DNA from: Allobosea vaviloviae
GTDB taxonomy: Bacteria; Pseudomonadota; Alphaproteobacteria; Rhizobiales; Beijerinckiaceae
DNA: 64,000 bases
Direction of reading: 5' to 3'
Assembly (NCBI RefSeq): GCF_001298265.1
Contig: NZ_LGSZ01000060.1
Location: forward strand, 1 to 64,000
Shown: positions 1 through 8,582 of the stretch, in pieces
Layout: every line of letters starts with the position of its first letter
Numbering within the stretch: the first letter of the stretch is position 1
Notes under the pieces: generated by a model
Databases searched by the model: none
Seen by the model: only the letters and a program-made list of their open reading frames with translations
Told to the model about the DNA's origin: nothing
Program-made: the position numbers and the translations under genes

Positions 1-64
1 CCCCAGCCTCGTGCTCCTTCAGCACCGCAATGATCTGCTCTTCCGTGAATCTTGCTCGCTTCAT
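1..64 (-). CDS. IS3-family transposase OrfA, N-terminal part only
   Basis: Translated from the ATG at 64 the minus strand reads MKRARFTEEQIIAVLKEHEA, the classic first helix of the IS3 (IS407-like) OrfA helix-turn-helix protein that binds the element's ends. Only about 21 codons are in the window, so whether the transposase is intact cannot be judged. The start is supported by the match of the first residues to the family; the short terminal sequence of the element lies directly upstream. Confidence 0.75.
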   Translation of the reverse strand, partial: MKRARFTEEQIIAVLKEHEAG

Positions 65-127
65 CAGTCCGTCCTCATCAGGGCCGGACTCTAACTCCGC
101 GTGGAGGAAAAACTCAGTGGCAGGTCA
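1..127 (-). mobile_element. End of an IS3-family insertion sequence (rest lies outside the window)
   Basis: The minus strand carries the first codons of an IS3 orfA (1-64), preceded by a short non-coding end that stops at about 127 with TGACCTG read inward. IS3 elements usually start with TGA and have a short gap before orfA, so 127 is the likely outer end. The other end and the target duplication cannot be seen. The element marks the left side of a region full of gene fragments. Confidence 0.7.
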
Positions 128-300
128 GGCCAATCCGGCTGTGCGCCCACCGCCAAAATGAGCGTCCTGAAACCGGACGCTCCGAAGGTCAGGAAGGGGG
201 CCAAAACCGCCATCTTCGCCAGGGCAAGTTGCGCCAGTACCTGACATTGACGTCGCGCCACAAACCAGACCTTAGCGGCCTTCGTTTCCGAACAGAATGG

Positions 301-610
301 GCGTTCGAGCGACAGGCTGTAACAGGCGTCGACCTATTACCCGCCTACATGGGATCGCTAGCGCGTCGACCATCGCGCCGACCTTCTCTACCACGCCGAC
401 CTGCACCAGCTGCTGTTGCACCTCTACAATCCCGCCGATTGGCCGTTCGACCTGGCGCTGTTCTTGGACACGATGGATGACGACCCGCGCGAATTGGCCG
501 ACCAGGTCCTTGCCGACTATCGAGCTCTGGGCAGCAACGACGCCGAGTTCGTGCTGTTGGCGTCGAGCTTGGAGCAAGCGACCAGGAATGTTGACGCACG
601 GCCGAGCTAA
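301..610 (+). pseudogene. Unrecognised protein relic, frameshifted
   Basis: Two stretches of protein-like sequence lie in different frames. About 301-360 reads AFERQAVTGVDLLPAYMGSL; from about 362 a second frame continues through LYHADLHQLLLHLYNPADWP and an acidic helix-rich tail to a TAA at 608-610. The second part has no start codon except an internal TTG at 416. This looks like the C-terminal end of a gene broken by a frameshift and cut by the IS3 element. I do not recognise the family. The end overlaps the convergent CD-NTase stop by a few bases. Positions 128-300 hold no convincing gene. Confidence 0.3.
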
Positions 611-1728
611 GCGGCGTCGGGAATGTAGGCGTTGCTCAACGTTCGGTGGACATCAGACCAGCCAAGCTTGGCCATTAAGCCCTGCTCAATTGCCACCTGG
701 TTCGCCAAATCGTCCAGCTCAACCGAGATACTGAGAAGCGCCGACATTTTGGCGTCGCTATCGAGAATGAACCTCAAGCCGTCGGGTGTCCGAAGCGCCC
801 GTGCTTTGTCCTTGTTGCCATAGCACCAATCGAAAAATCGTTGCGCCTCAGCGAGGATGCTCAGTTCGTTGATATACCCTGCACGCAACGCGGCTCCATC
901 TGCGTGATAAAGCAAGGCTGCGATATCAAAGCTAGGCAGATTGGCGGCGTTTTGGTTCTCGGCGTCGTTTTTCACATTCTTGACCAATCGGACCGCCTTC
1001 TTCAGGCCTCCCAGATAAGCCACGTCACGATCGCTGATCAGCTTGATATGCTTGAATGGCCGGTTCGCGATCGTTTCGGGTACCTTCTTGTTCAAGATGG
1101 TGACGTCGCGGTCGTGCTTCTGCCGACTAGCTTGATAGGCTTCGGTGTCATGCCAATGAGCAGGCACCACATCAACCGGCCGTTCAAAGGAACCGCCGGA
1201 AAGAGAAATTGCCTTGCCGCCACTGCAATCGACGGTCGCCCCCCAATATCGTCGCTTCAGCAGTGCTTCTGCTTCGCTGCGCAGAAAAAACAATGCACTC
1301 AGGCTGGTCCGACCTCCAGCGCTTCCATAGAGACTGGCGCGCGCCATGGCGCCGCTGGTCTGGAAGGTAACGAAGCTGCCATCCAGCACCAACAGATCAA
1401 CGTCACTGACGCCTCGAATATGGACGTCAAGAGGCACTGAACCCTGCAGTTCTGTTTCTACGACCACAGCCAAGCCGTCATGCAGCTGTTTCGAGACTCT
1501 CTCGGCTTCGTCGATGCTCTTCTTGGTGTAGGTGCTGTCGACTGCTTGCATCGCGCCAAGCGAGTACCGCGTGTAGGGCTGGCTCAGTGCCCGCCGCTGC
1601 CATTTCTCGTCCAGCGACGCGTGGCGAGAAATCTCAAGCTTGGCGCTGTCGTTTAGCCGGTCAATTCGGTCCAGACCCTTTCGTCGAGTCCGAAGATTGG
1701 TTAGGCGATCATTGATACTCCGGGGCAT
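607..1728 (-). CDS. CBASS CD-NTase (cyclic oligonucleotide synthase)
   Basis: A 373-aa cytoplasmic nucleotidyltransferase, inferred to make a cyclic oligonucleotide alarm signal on phage infection. The pol-beta signature is complete: G96-S97 followed by the metal-binding pair D109-V-D111 (VSDVDLLVL) and a third acid at D186 in ERPVDVVPAHW. The C-terminal half is helical and fits the OAS-like helical domain; the length suits SMODS/CD-NTase proteins. Its ATG shares one base with the stop of the upstream Cap15-like gene (TAATG), so the two are translationally coupled. No Cap2/Cap3 or HORMA/TRIP13 genes are nearby, which makes it a type I (minimal) CBASS. The product and clade cannot be told from sequence alone. 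Confidence 0.85.
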   Translation of the reverse strand: MPRSINDRLTNLRTRRKGLDRIDRLNDSAKLEISRHASLDEKWQRRALSQPYTRYSLGAMQAVDSTYTKKSIDEAERVSKQLHDGLAVVVETELQGSVPLDVHIRGVSDVDLLVLDGSFVTFQTSGAMARASLYGSAGGRTSLSALFFLRSEAEALLKRRYWGATVDCSGGKAISLSGGSFERPVDVVPAHWHDTEAYQASRQKHDRDVTILNKKVPETIANRPFKHIKLISDRDVAYLGGLKKAVRLVKNVKNDAENQNAANLPSFDIAALLYHADGAALRAGYINELSILAEAQRFFDWCYGNKDKARALRTPDGLRFILDSDAKMSALLSISVELDDLANQVAIEQGLMAKLGWSDVHRTLSNAYIPDAA

Positions 1729-2363
1729 TATCTCTGCTCCTTCGTGAGCTGCATCGTGCCAAAACTGAAACGGCCGAGGCCATTGAAGTACTCGCCGTCC
1801 CCAGATTGGCGATCGAGTGAGAAAAGGATGTCAGCGGAGCCGCGATGTGGATGTAGGTCGACCTGGCCGACACGAGGCTCATTGCGGTAGGTGTAAAGAA
1901 GTCGCCAGCCGACGCTGCTTTCGCAGAGGATCGCAGCTGTAACGCTGGTCGATGTTGATTGCTTTGTTTCCAGGCGGACGCGGAGCTTGTCCCACCGCTG
2001 GATGATGATCAGCGTGCCCTTCCAGGGATCGCCTAATGTTTTGTCCGGATTGACTGTTCGTCCCTTCACGGCCCAGCGGCCGCTGAGATTGGGAACGCCA
2101 AGAATCTTGCCGATAGGCGCAAAGCGCCAAGCAAAGTTGTCCAAGACCCAATAGAGCCACGCCCAAGTCAGGGCGGCGCTAGTTAGCGATGCGATCCAGA
2201 CGGTCCATTGCCTAGGAAGTCCTCTGATCTCCAGCCAGGCCCCCAGTCCGGACGACAGCAAGACACCCGCGGCGGATACAGCGGCAGAGACCAAGGCTAG
2301 GTACCGGCCAACCTTCGCTCGGTTAAACCCGCCGAGCAAAGCATACTCGTGTTCTACAGGCAT
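1728..2363 (-). CDS. cap15: Cap15-like CBASS effector, two TM helices plus beta-barrel domain
   Basis: A 211-aa protein with two predicted transmembrane helices (about 20-43 and 53-75) and a C-terminal beta-rich domain (about 91-211) that opens with LSGRWAVKG, contains WKGTLIIIQRWDKLRV and ends with GLGRFSFGTMQL. This arrangement is that of Cap15, a CBASS effector whose barrel binds the cyclic nucleotide and which then oligomerises and disrupts the inner membrane. It is the first gene of the pair and overlaps the CD-NTase start by one base. No strong Shine-Dalgarno is visible. Assignment is by domain layout and motifs; ligand specificity is unknown. Confidence 0.8.
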   Translation of the reverse strand: MPVEHEYALLGGFNRAKVGRYLALVSAAVSAAGVLLSSGLGAWLEIRGLPRQWTVWIASLTSAALTWAWLYWVLDNFAWRFAPIGKILGVPNLSGRWAVKGRTVNPDKTLGDPWKGTLIIIQRWDKLRVRLETKQSTSTSVTAAILCESSVGWRLLYTYRNEPRVGQVDLHPHRGSADILFSLDRQSGDGEYFNGLGRFSFGTMQLTKEQR

Positions 2364-2415
2364 CTAACCCAACCGCTGGAGCTATCGGCTATCCCGTGAA
2401 CAACTTGGGAAGCGC

Positions 2416-2444
2416 GGTATAGTAAGGCAAGATGTTCTTGTTAA
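2416..2444 (-). promoter_or_regulatory. Predicted sigma-70 promoter of the CBASS operon
   Basis: On the minus strand a TTAACA box (2439-2444) lies 17 bases before TATACC (2416-2421). Transcription would start near 2409, giving a leader of about 45 bases before the Cap15 ATG at 2363. The stretch is AT-rich compared with its surroundings. Confidence 0.5.
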
Positions 2445-2495
2445 ATTCTCCCCAGCTTTTTGCGCCCCCACTCGGTGTCGCAAATGTCCTAAGTC

Positions 2496-2642
2496 TCTCG
2501 GCGCCCCGCGTGCAGGCCAATAGCTCAGCAAAAGCGTGTTGCAAAACTCGTCGCACAGCCTGACAACACTATGAGCCAGGTCGCCGCAGCAATCGGTGTT
2601 CACCGGGCGACGCTTTACCGAGCATTGGGCGCGGGCAACTGA
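2496..2642 (+). pseudogene. C-terminal relic of a site-specific recombinase (resolvase/invertase)
   Basis: An open stretch without its own gene start ends in NTMSQVAAAIGVHRATLYRA and a TGA at 2640-2642. This is the C-terminal helix-turn-helix of serine resolvases, preceded by a basic, Gln-rich linker. The catalytic N-terminal domain with its serine is absent, so it cannot be active. It is one of several broken pieces between CBASS and the next intact gene and points to past transposon or phage activity. Confidence 0.55.
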
Positions 2643-2654
2643 GTGGCGCAACTC

Positions 2655-2882
2655 TCACTGGTCGGGATATCGAGTTTGGTATCGCTCGTCAGGCGCGAGC
2701 CAATCAGCGAGATAGCTGAGGGGATCTTGCTCGCCCAGCATCGCTCGCGCCAGCGCCAGGCGGCTTTGAATGTGCTCCCGGCGATCCTCACCGAGGTGCT
2801 CCAGCCGCTTCTCCGCCTCCACGAAGAAGCGCTCAACAGCGGTATAAGCACCGACTATCTCAGACGCTGACTGCTGTCGGGG
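2655..2882 (-). pseudogene. Unrecognised protein C-terminal fragment
   Basis: The minus strand has about 75 codons with strongly protein-like composition, including VERFFVEAEKRLEHLGEDRR and DPLSYLADWLAPDERYQ, ending at a TGA (2655-2657). No start codon or ribosome binding site is visible upstream, where the sequence runs into the TctC relic on the other strand. The charged helix suggests a small helical protein. It directly abuts the resolvase relic tail to tail. I do not recognise the family; it is probably a truncated gene. Confidence 0.35.
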
Positions 2883-2890
2883 CGACGGAT

Positions 2891-3109
2891 GTGCGCTATC
2901 GCGGCGCCGGGCCCGCCCTGAACGACATCGTCTAGGGCCAGATCGAGCTTTTGGCGGCCGGCGATCGGCCTTGCGAAAAGCGGCCAGATCAGGCGCTCGC
3001 CGTCACGATGCCGAAACGCTGGCCAGCCTTGCCCGAAGCGCCGACCTTCGACGTGTCTGAGGTGAAGGGCTACGAGACCGTCGCCTCGTTCGGATTCACG
3101 CCCGCAGCA
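2891..3109 (+). pseudogene. Relic of a TctC/Bug-family solute receptor
   Basis: Reads VRYRGAGPALNDIV, an in-frame TAG at 2933-2935, then GQIELL and, after a missing segment, TMPKRWPALPEAPTF and VKGYETVASFGF. These are signature pieces of tripartite tricarboxylate transporter receptors; the intact paralogue at 54728-55705 has YRGAGPALQDIVAGQ at the equivalent place. Both ends, the signal peptide and part of the middle are lost and the frame is interrupted, so no functional protein is made. Confidence 0.65.
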
Positions 3110-3437
3110 ATGGCGACTTTTTCAATGGTATGGGCGCGCATTTGCCAGAACTCCGTCCGTTTCAGGACGGCATTGGGGGCGGACGCTGACATTGGCTTGA
3201 TCGATTGGGCGCGTTGCTCGCGCAAGACAATGCCCATGCAGTTGCCGCGAGGAACTGCAACTTCGACATGGAGCTACTCATTGGCCGAACGATCTCGTGG
3301 CCTTAGCCCTTTCCTCGCTTAGGCGGTCGTGTTCACCTATCAATGGTCGGTCTGAGCCGTTAAGTGAGGTAGTCGATGGGGCTGCCGTAGACCATGCTGA
3401 CTGGTAGCGAACTACTTTGCCGTTGCAGGATGCGGGC
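3110..3437 (+). other. Gene-poor stretch with a possible coding relic
   Basis: No intact gene. One plus-strand frame (3121-3306) is protein-like but has an internal TGA: GMGAHLPELRPFQDGIGGG before the stop and WLDRLGALLAQDNAHAVAAR after it, ending in TAG. The family is not recognised. The last 130 bases before 3438 hold nothing I can name and probably include the promoter of the next gene. Confidence 0.3.
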
Positions 3438-4427
3438 ATGATCCCTAACCGCCTGATTGCCAACCTCGCGAATGCAGCAGATGCGGCCCTATCGCCGATC
3501 TTGCAGACAGGAGCCTCGTCCCATGGGCAAGCTCCCCCCACCGGCGAGGTGGGATTTGTCGCAGCGGCAGTTCTCGGGGGAGTGCCCGCAATCGCCAGTG
3601 CATGGAACCCTATCCTTGGGCCGGCGGGTTACCATGTAAGAATGAGCGGCGTCTTTTGTCATAAAGCCCCTCAAGCGACATTCACTGACTCTGCCGGCAA
3701 CAGTGTAAGCTGCGAACTCGCTGATCTCTTGGTTGTCGTTGACGACCTTACGTCCGGTGGCTCAGGGCAAAGGTGGGCAGCGCTGATCCAAGCGAAAATG
3801 GCGGCCGCGGGTGGCGGTAAGACGCTCACCGGTACGCTCGATCTCCGACAGCTCGATCTTTTCACGCGCTGGCCGCTATTCTCGCTTCCTACTGGATATC
3901 GGCAGGGTAATCGCGATTTCGCCACATGCGGACATAGCGGTGCGCCTATCGACTGCGGCCGTTACGGTTTGATCGATGGCCAGCCGAGTCCTAAGTGGCA
4001 CCAGCAGGCACCTTCGACGGTGATGTCGGCAGGCGGAGATCAACTAGGTTCGTTTTTGGCGCATATGGTCGAAGTGGGCCAGTCGGGGTTCGGTCGCGAA
4101 GCTACCGGTACAACTGACGACTGGTCGATGACCGTCGACGAACTGCTGAACTTAACCTACGCGAGCGTATTTAACTACGTGACGGGGTTTGGCCCGAGCA
4201 ATCCGCAGCCACGCCAAACGTCCGCTTTATCGCTCGTAGCGACAACTCCCCGAGCATTCCGCGTCTCAGATCGCCCGATATTTTACTATGTTCGAGACAA
4301 CGTCTGGTGGGAAGACCGTCCTCCGCCGTCCGGAGGTAAACCTGAGTTCCCCGACGACGGACTCCCTGAGATGAGGGGATTGAGCGTGCTGCGGATCGGC
4401 ATAGGCGGTGACGGTATCGAGCGGTGA
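3438..4427 (+). CDS. Hypothetical protein with a possible PD-(D/E)xK-like motif
   Basis: A 329-aa protein (ATG at 3438; a TTG seven codons upstream is possible). It has no signal peptide or membrane segment. A conspicuous feature is CELADLLVVVDD (E93, D96) followed 20 residues later by AALIQAK (Q118, K120). An acidic residue at a strand end followed by QxK on the next strand is the usual look of PD-(D/E)xK nucleases, but this is a motif reading only. Three cysteines (C74, C92, and one near 168) and a Trp/Tyr-rich C-terminus (FYYVRDNVWWEDRPPP) are also visible. It is the only plus-strand gene between the CBASS and the Z1 operon, convergent with the latter. It could be a standalone defence gene or an island passenger. 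Confidence 0.55.
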   Translation: MIPNRLIANLANAADAALSPILQTGASSHGQAPPTGEVGFVAAAVLGGVPAIASAWNPILGPAGYHVRMSGVFCHKAPQATFTDSAGNSVSCELADLLVVVDDLTSGGSGQRWAALIQAKMAAAGGGKTLTGTLDLRQLDLFTRWPLFSLPTGYRQGNRDFATCGHSGAPIDCGRYGLIDGQPSPKWHQQAPSTVMSAGGDQLGSFLAHMVEVGQSGFGREATGTTDDWSMTVDELLNLTYASVFNYVTGFGPSNPQPRQTSALSLVATTPRAFRVSDRPIFYYVRDNVWWEDRPPPSGGKPEFPDDGLPEMRGLSVLRIGIGGDGIER

Positions 4428-4659
4428 CATCGCGGCTAGCGCTGAGCATTAGGCGAGGCGCAGGCGACGCGTCGGCCGGGCGATAACGTCGGGCCTGTCC
4501 TTGCACAATGGGATATCGCTTTCGCATGGAGCATCGGTGCCCGATTGCCACGGGTGAATCTTCCGCGCTGGTTCGATCACGCCGGCTTGAGATTGCATTT
4601 CCGAATAAGCCGCGCAGAATTGGCTGGCGGATCCGGGGGGCGTGCCCCACAACCCCTCA

Positions 4660-5724
4660 TCAGAGGGAATGGACCATCCCTGCGAGTTCTTGCTGCCATC
4701 TCGGCGCTGGATTGAAAGCTGATACCTGGTCGGGCAAATGCATCGCAAAGCTTAAGCTAGCCGGCGCGACAAAGGTCTTGGCTACGGCCTCGCGCCTCAG
4801 AAGACGCATTGCTGTGTCTGCGACACGATAGAGGCGTGGCTGGAAGGTTGCCGTGTATCGGGTCGCGTAAGCGCTCCAATCATGCATCGTCGCGTGCCGG
4901 TAGCCCACGCCGTTCGCTGCGCCATATGCCTCCACGCGTGTCAGCAAAGCTAGCTGAAGGGGCCCGAATTCTGTATCGTTGCCCAGCATCGCAAGAACCT
5001 GATCGACGATGGTCGGGAGGCTTTCCCCCATCGCTGTCGATGGCATCAAGCCGACGCTGAGCAAATGCAATTGCTCCTGGGCGCCGCTGGGAAGTTGGGC
5101 CGCCTCAAGCTGGTGGAAGCCAGAAAATTCGTGGATCGAACTCACGGACTGGGTCGTCTTTACCTCGATCGAGTTCGCTCCAAAAATGAAGTCGCGCCCG
5201 CCGCCGGGCTGCCAGCCCTGCCAAGCCTCGAGAATGATGCCCTTCAGATGATCTTGAGATCCGATACTGAGAAGGCTCTGTCTCAGCACGATGAGTTCAC
5301 CGATCAATCCTATGATGACATTTTCCGGCAATGCGCCGCGCCGGATCGCCATCTCGATAATCGGCTCCACGTCACTGAAAGCGGCTTGCGAATCGTCCCC
5401 GACACCCAAGCCAGCACGAAGGAGTTCGACAGCGATCAAGGCAGCCACCGAGGCAAAATGAGGGGCTGATGGAAGGACGATGCGGGTCGCCGGAAACGGG
5501 TCGCCTCCGCTTTGCGGTTGCCATTCGCCATGCTGCAGGTGCCGGCGAACGAGAGGTGACGTCGCCACGAGTTCGGCGCCGCGAAGAAAGATCTCGTAGT
5601 CCCCACTGGCGCCCCGCGCAACGGCCAGCAGCTGGGAGAGCCACCGTAGGTTCCTCGCTTCTCCGTCCGGCGCCTGCAACGCTTCAAGATCGTCGCGGAG
5701 CGCCTCAAACGTGGGATTGTTCAT
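4660..5724 (-). CDS. PD-(D/E)xK motif nuclease-like protein (DUF4420 type)
   Basis: A 354-aa protein, last gene of the minus-strand methylase/Z1 operon. The start at 5724 overlaps the stop of the Z1 gene by four bases (ATGA), far better than longer in-frame starts lying inside Z1. The central motif GGGRDFIFGANSIEVKTTQS carries D...ExK with the strand spacing of restriction-endonuclease folds; the surrounding pattern and length match the DUF4420 family that accompanies Z1-domain proteins. It is the likely DNA-cutting component. About 230 bases downstream (4428-4659) hold no recognisable gene before the convergent gene ending at 4427. Confidence 0.75.
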   Translation of the reverse strand: MNNPTFEALRDDLEALQAPDGEARNLRWLSQLLAVARGASGDYEIFLRGAELVATSPLVRRHLQHGEWQPQSGGDPFPATRIVLPSAPHFASVAALIAVELLRAGLGVGDDSQAAFSDVEPIIEMAIRRGALPENVIIGLIGELIVLRQSLLSIGSQDHLKGIILEAWQGWQPGGGRDFIFGANSIEVKTTQSVSSIHEFSGFHQLEAAQLPSGAQEQLHLLSVGLMPSTAMGESLPTIVDQVLAMLGNDTEFGPLQLALLTRVEAYGAANGVGYRHATMHDWSAYATRYTATFQPRLYRVADTAMRLLRREAVAKTFVAPASLSFAMHLPDQVSAFNPAPRWQQELAGMVHSL

Positions 5725-8582
5725 GCCCGCAGCGCCGCGACGTGATCGGGGCCGCCATGCGGCAGACCAAGCCCCATGGCGACCAAGTCGTTCGGAGCGG
5801 TATCGCATCGGATGACGTGGAAAAGGACAAGGCCAGGATGGCCCCGAGGGCGCCATGTGGCGCCCCCCTCCAGCGACGGAAAAGGTCGTGTGCCATGATA
5901 ATAGTAATCGACCAACTCGTCGCCGATATAGGAGCCGCCGTATCCCCGGGTTCCCCACAGCGTCTGCAGTGATTTTTCGCTGGGCGAAAGCTGGCGGGTC
6001 ATCGCCCTGATTCCGTGCTTTATAAGTCGGGGGTCTTGAGCCTTCTGGTCGCCGAAGCGCACCGCGACGTAGAAGCGGGGTCCGGGCGCTGAACTGGCAT
6101 CGGCATAGGACCAAGGCACGTCGGGACGGTCTGTCGGGTAAAAGCCTGGTGCGTGGCGGTCGCCTCGTAGCGCCTCCCAGAGCCGAAGGTAAGCGGCAAT
6201 CGAGTATGGGCACGACTGTGGCTCGACGGCGTAGGCCTGCGGCGCCTGGCCGGGCGGCCGAAAGAGCCGGTCGGTCAGTCCGAGAAGGGCTTCGTAATGG
6301 TGCCAGCGTAGGCTCAATTCGTTGCTGGGATCAGGATCGTGGTGGCCATAACGAAAGCGATCGAGCAGGTCAGCCAAGGCGAGGAGTCCGATCGGCTGTT
6401 CCCGAATGATCCCGCGCTCGAAGCTATTGGCGTCCGCCAACGGAACCCATCGACCGTTGCTGCAGATATCGCTCAGCACGTCCACATTCGCATTTGCCAG
6501 CCCACCATCCACCGTCTCGACCAAGCGAATGGATGGTCGCGGCCCCGGCGAGAGCGGGACCTTCCGGCTATCAACCTTGCTGGTCGCGAGGAACGAGGCA
6601 CCCTGCAGCACCAGGATCGAAGAGGCCGCATTACCTGTCTCATCTTCCATCTTCCGCATTATCTCGGACTTCAACGCGTTGTCGTTGACGTGGTAGCTCC
6701 GAAATAGCTGGAGTTGGTCCTCAAAGGTCAGCACACGACAGAACGGCAGATGCGGCCCGCGATAGCCGAACCACCTTTGCATCTGCATCTGGGTGTCGGC
6801 TGCCGGTTCGGTCGCGCTGCGTAGGAAAAGGCTCGTGGATAGTCCCTCTAAGGTCAGCCCGCGAGAAAGCACGTTACCCGCGACGAAAATGGACAAAAGA
6901 TCCGGCGCTGGCGCGTAGCCGCCAGCGACCTGTTCGGGCTGAAAGCGCGGCCGGTCGTCTGAGGCAGGATCGCTGTTTAGGACTCTGATCGCGACATTCG
7001 GAAAAATCTCTTCGATAAGGATGCAACGGATCGCTGCCCACGAGGCGAGAGCGATAGGTTGGTAGGGCGCGCTCGGCATCGTCGCAAGCGCGATGCGGGT
7101 CGTCTCGAACTGTGCAAGCCAAGCCTGCCATGTTTGTTCCTCGGCATCCAACCGCTTCACGAGGCCTTCGACAGACATTCTCAGCTCGGGTAACCCGATA
7201 TCCTCGTCGGGAACGACGGTTCGTTGCTCCTCGCCCGGCAAAGACATCGACCAACGAACGATGTCGACCGCCGCACTGAAATGGTCTCCCTTTCGTACTG
7301 AGGGGTGGTGCAGCATCGTGTGGGCTAGAGGAGACGCGGCCCTCGCCGCGTCGGCCGTATCGAAGATGGCGGAGCGCGCCATCGTGAGCGACACACCGCT
7401 CTGGTGAAGCCGAACGGCAGCGCCTACCAGAAAGCTTCGCAGCGCATCGGAGAGCATCTCCCAGCGCAGGGCCTGATGACGCAGATCGAGTTCCGCCTGA
7501 CTCTCGCCGACGCGAAGCTCGGGGAACGGTGAGGGTTTGACCAGGGCAGCCCCGGGAATTCCTTGCAACCGCTCGTAGAAGATCTCGCCTCCGCAATAGT
7601 AGCCGCTTAAGCCTCTCGGCTCTGTGAACGTAAGGGAGCGAGGGCTAAGGGCGCCGGAACCTCCGGGCACGCGCAACGCCGCGTTGAAATCGCGAGGCGA
7701 TAGAGGGTTGTGCGTCGCTTGTAGAAAGTTGGCCTGCGGCGTTGCGGTGTAGGCCACGTAGCTTGCCAGAAGGTTCTGGTGGCGGGTTTCCGAGAGGTCC
7801 GAGTCGCCGCTCCAAAGAGCGGTGATTAGGCGTGGCGTCACCTTGAGCGAGCTTTCACTATCGAGGACTGACGCGTCGTCCGCCTCATCGTCGAGCAGAA
7901 GCATCTTGAACGGCGCCTGCCGCGCGTTCAGGAACGGCTCGTCGATAACATGCTGCAGAAATCGGCGCAGCATCAGCAGATGGTCGTCCTCCTTGGGAAC
8001 CACGCAGATGATTGGCCGGCCGGCTTTTAGGGCCAGCTTCGCCAGTTGGCGCTGAAGGTAGCGGGAAGGCTCTGCTCGCTGCTCGTTCAGGATGTCCGCG
8101 GGCTGCGGTAGAATGAGCCGTTCGGCGCGGCGCCAGTAGGCGTTCTCGGGGGTCGAGCCGTCGAGTTGTGCTAGCAAGCGTTCATAGGTCTGCAGCCAAA
8201 GGCCGACGCGGGTCCCGGCCAAGAGGATGATCAAGTCGACCCGACGGTCGAGAGCCATCGCGGCGACGCCCAGCATGCTAGCCGTCTTGCCGGACTGGAC
8301 CGAGCCGACGACCATGCCAGTCCGAACGCGGCCGGCAGGCCAAGCCGCTTGCTCAGCGTCGGGTCCCGACTCCGGGATGGCTCTGTCGATGATATAGCGC
8401 GCGTCATCCTCTAGGATCTGTACCCCGCTCTCCGATTGGCGGGTCACAAGGGCGGAGCGGTAACGCGACCACCAGTCGTCTTGGCCCGCGCTTGAAGTAT
8501 CGACACCAATCTGGCCACGCTGTTTTTGTGCGGCCGGCACCACAGACAACGGTCCGATCCAGGATTGAAGATCGACGACCAT
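5721..8582 (-). CDS. Z1-domain ATPase of a restriction-like system
   Basis: A 953-aa P-loop protein of the Z1 family, related to superfamily II helicases and found in modification-linked defence operons. Visible motifs are Walker A GSVQSGKT (93-100), a Walker B-like LLLDDEADD in the first third, VLSRGLTLEGLSTSLFLR and the arginine-bearing QMQRWFGYR of the second RecA-like domain, then a C-terminal region without recognised motifs. Presumably it uses ATP to remodel or scan DNA for the nuclease. The ATG shares a base with the DUF262 stop (TGATG at 8582) and the stop overlaps the nuclease gene, so the three are co-translated. Confidence 0.85.
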   Translation of the reverse strand: MVVDLQSWIGPLSVVPAAQKQRGQIGVDTSSAGQDDWWSRYRSALVTRQSESGVQILEDDARYIIDRAIPESGPDAEQAAWPAGRVRTGMVVGSVQSGKTASMLGVAAMALDRRVDLIILLAGTRVGLWLQTYERLLAQLDGSTPENAYWRRAERLILPQPADILNEQRAEPSRYLQRQLAKLALKAGRPIICVVPKEDDHLLMLRRFLQHVIDEPFLNARQAPFKMLLLDDEADDASVLDSESSLKVTPRLITALWSGDSDLSETRHQNLLASYVAYTATPQANFLQATHNPLSPRDFNAALRVPGGSGALSPRSLTFTEPRGLSGYYCGGEIFYERLQGIPGAALVKPSPFPELRVGESQAELDLRHQALRWEMLSDALRSFLVGAAVRLHQSGVSLTMARSAIFDTADAARAASPLAHTMLHHPSVRKGDHFSAAVDIVRWSMSLPGEEQRTVVPDEDIGLPELRMSVEGLVKRLDAEEQTWQAWLAQFETTRIALATMPSAPYQPIALASWAAIRCILIEEIFPNVAIRVLNSDPASDDRPRFQPEQVAGGYAPAPDLLSIFVAGNVLSRGLTLEGLSTSLFLRSATEPAADTQMQMQRWFGYRGPHLPFCRVLTFEDQLQLFRSYHVNDNALKSEIMRKMEDETGNAASSILVLQGASFLATSKVDSRKVPLSPGPRPSIRLVETVDGGLANANVDVLSDICSNGRWVPLADANSFERGIIREQPIGLLALADLLDRFRYGHHDPDPSNELSLRWHHYEALLGLTDRLFRPPGQAPQAYAVEPQSCPYSIAAYLRLWEALRGDRHAPGFYPTDRPDVPWSYADASSAPGPRFYVAVRFGDQKAQDPRLIKHGIRAMTRQLSPSEKSLQTLWGTRGYGGSYIGDELVDYYYHGTRPFPSLEGGATWRPRGHPGLVLFHVIRCDTAPNDLVAMGLGLPHGGPDHVAALRA

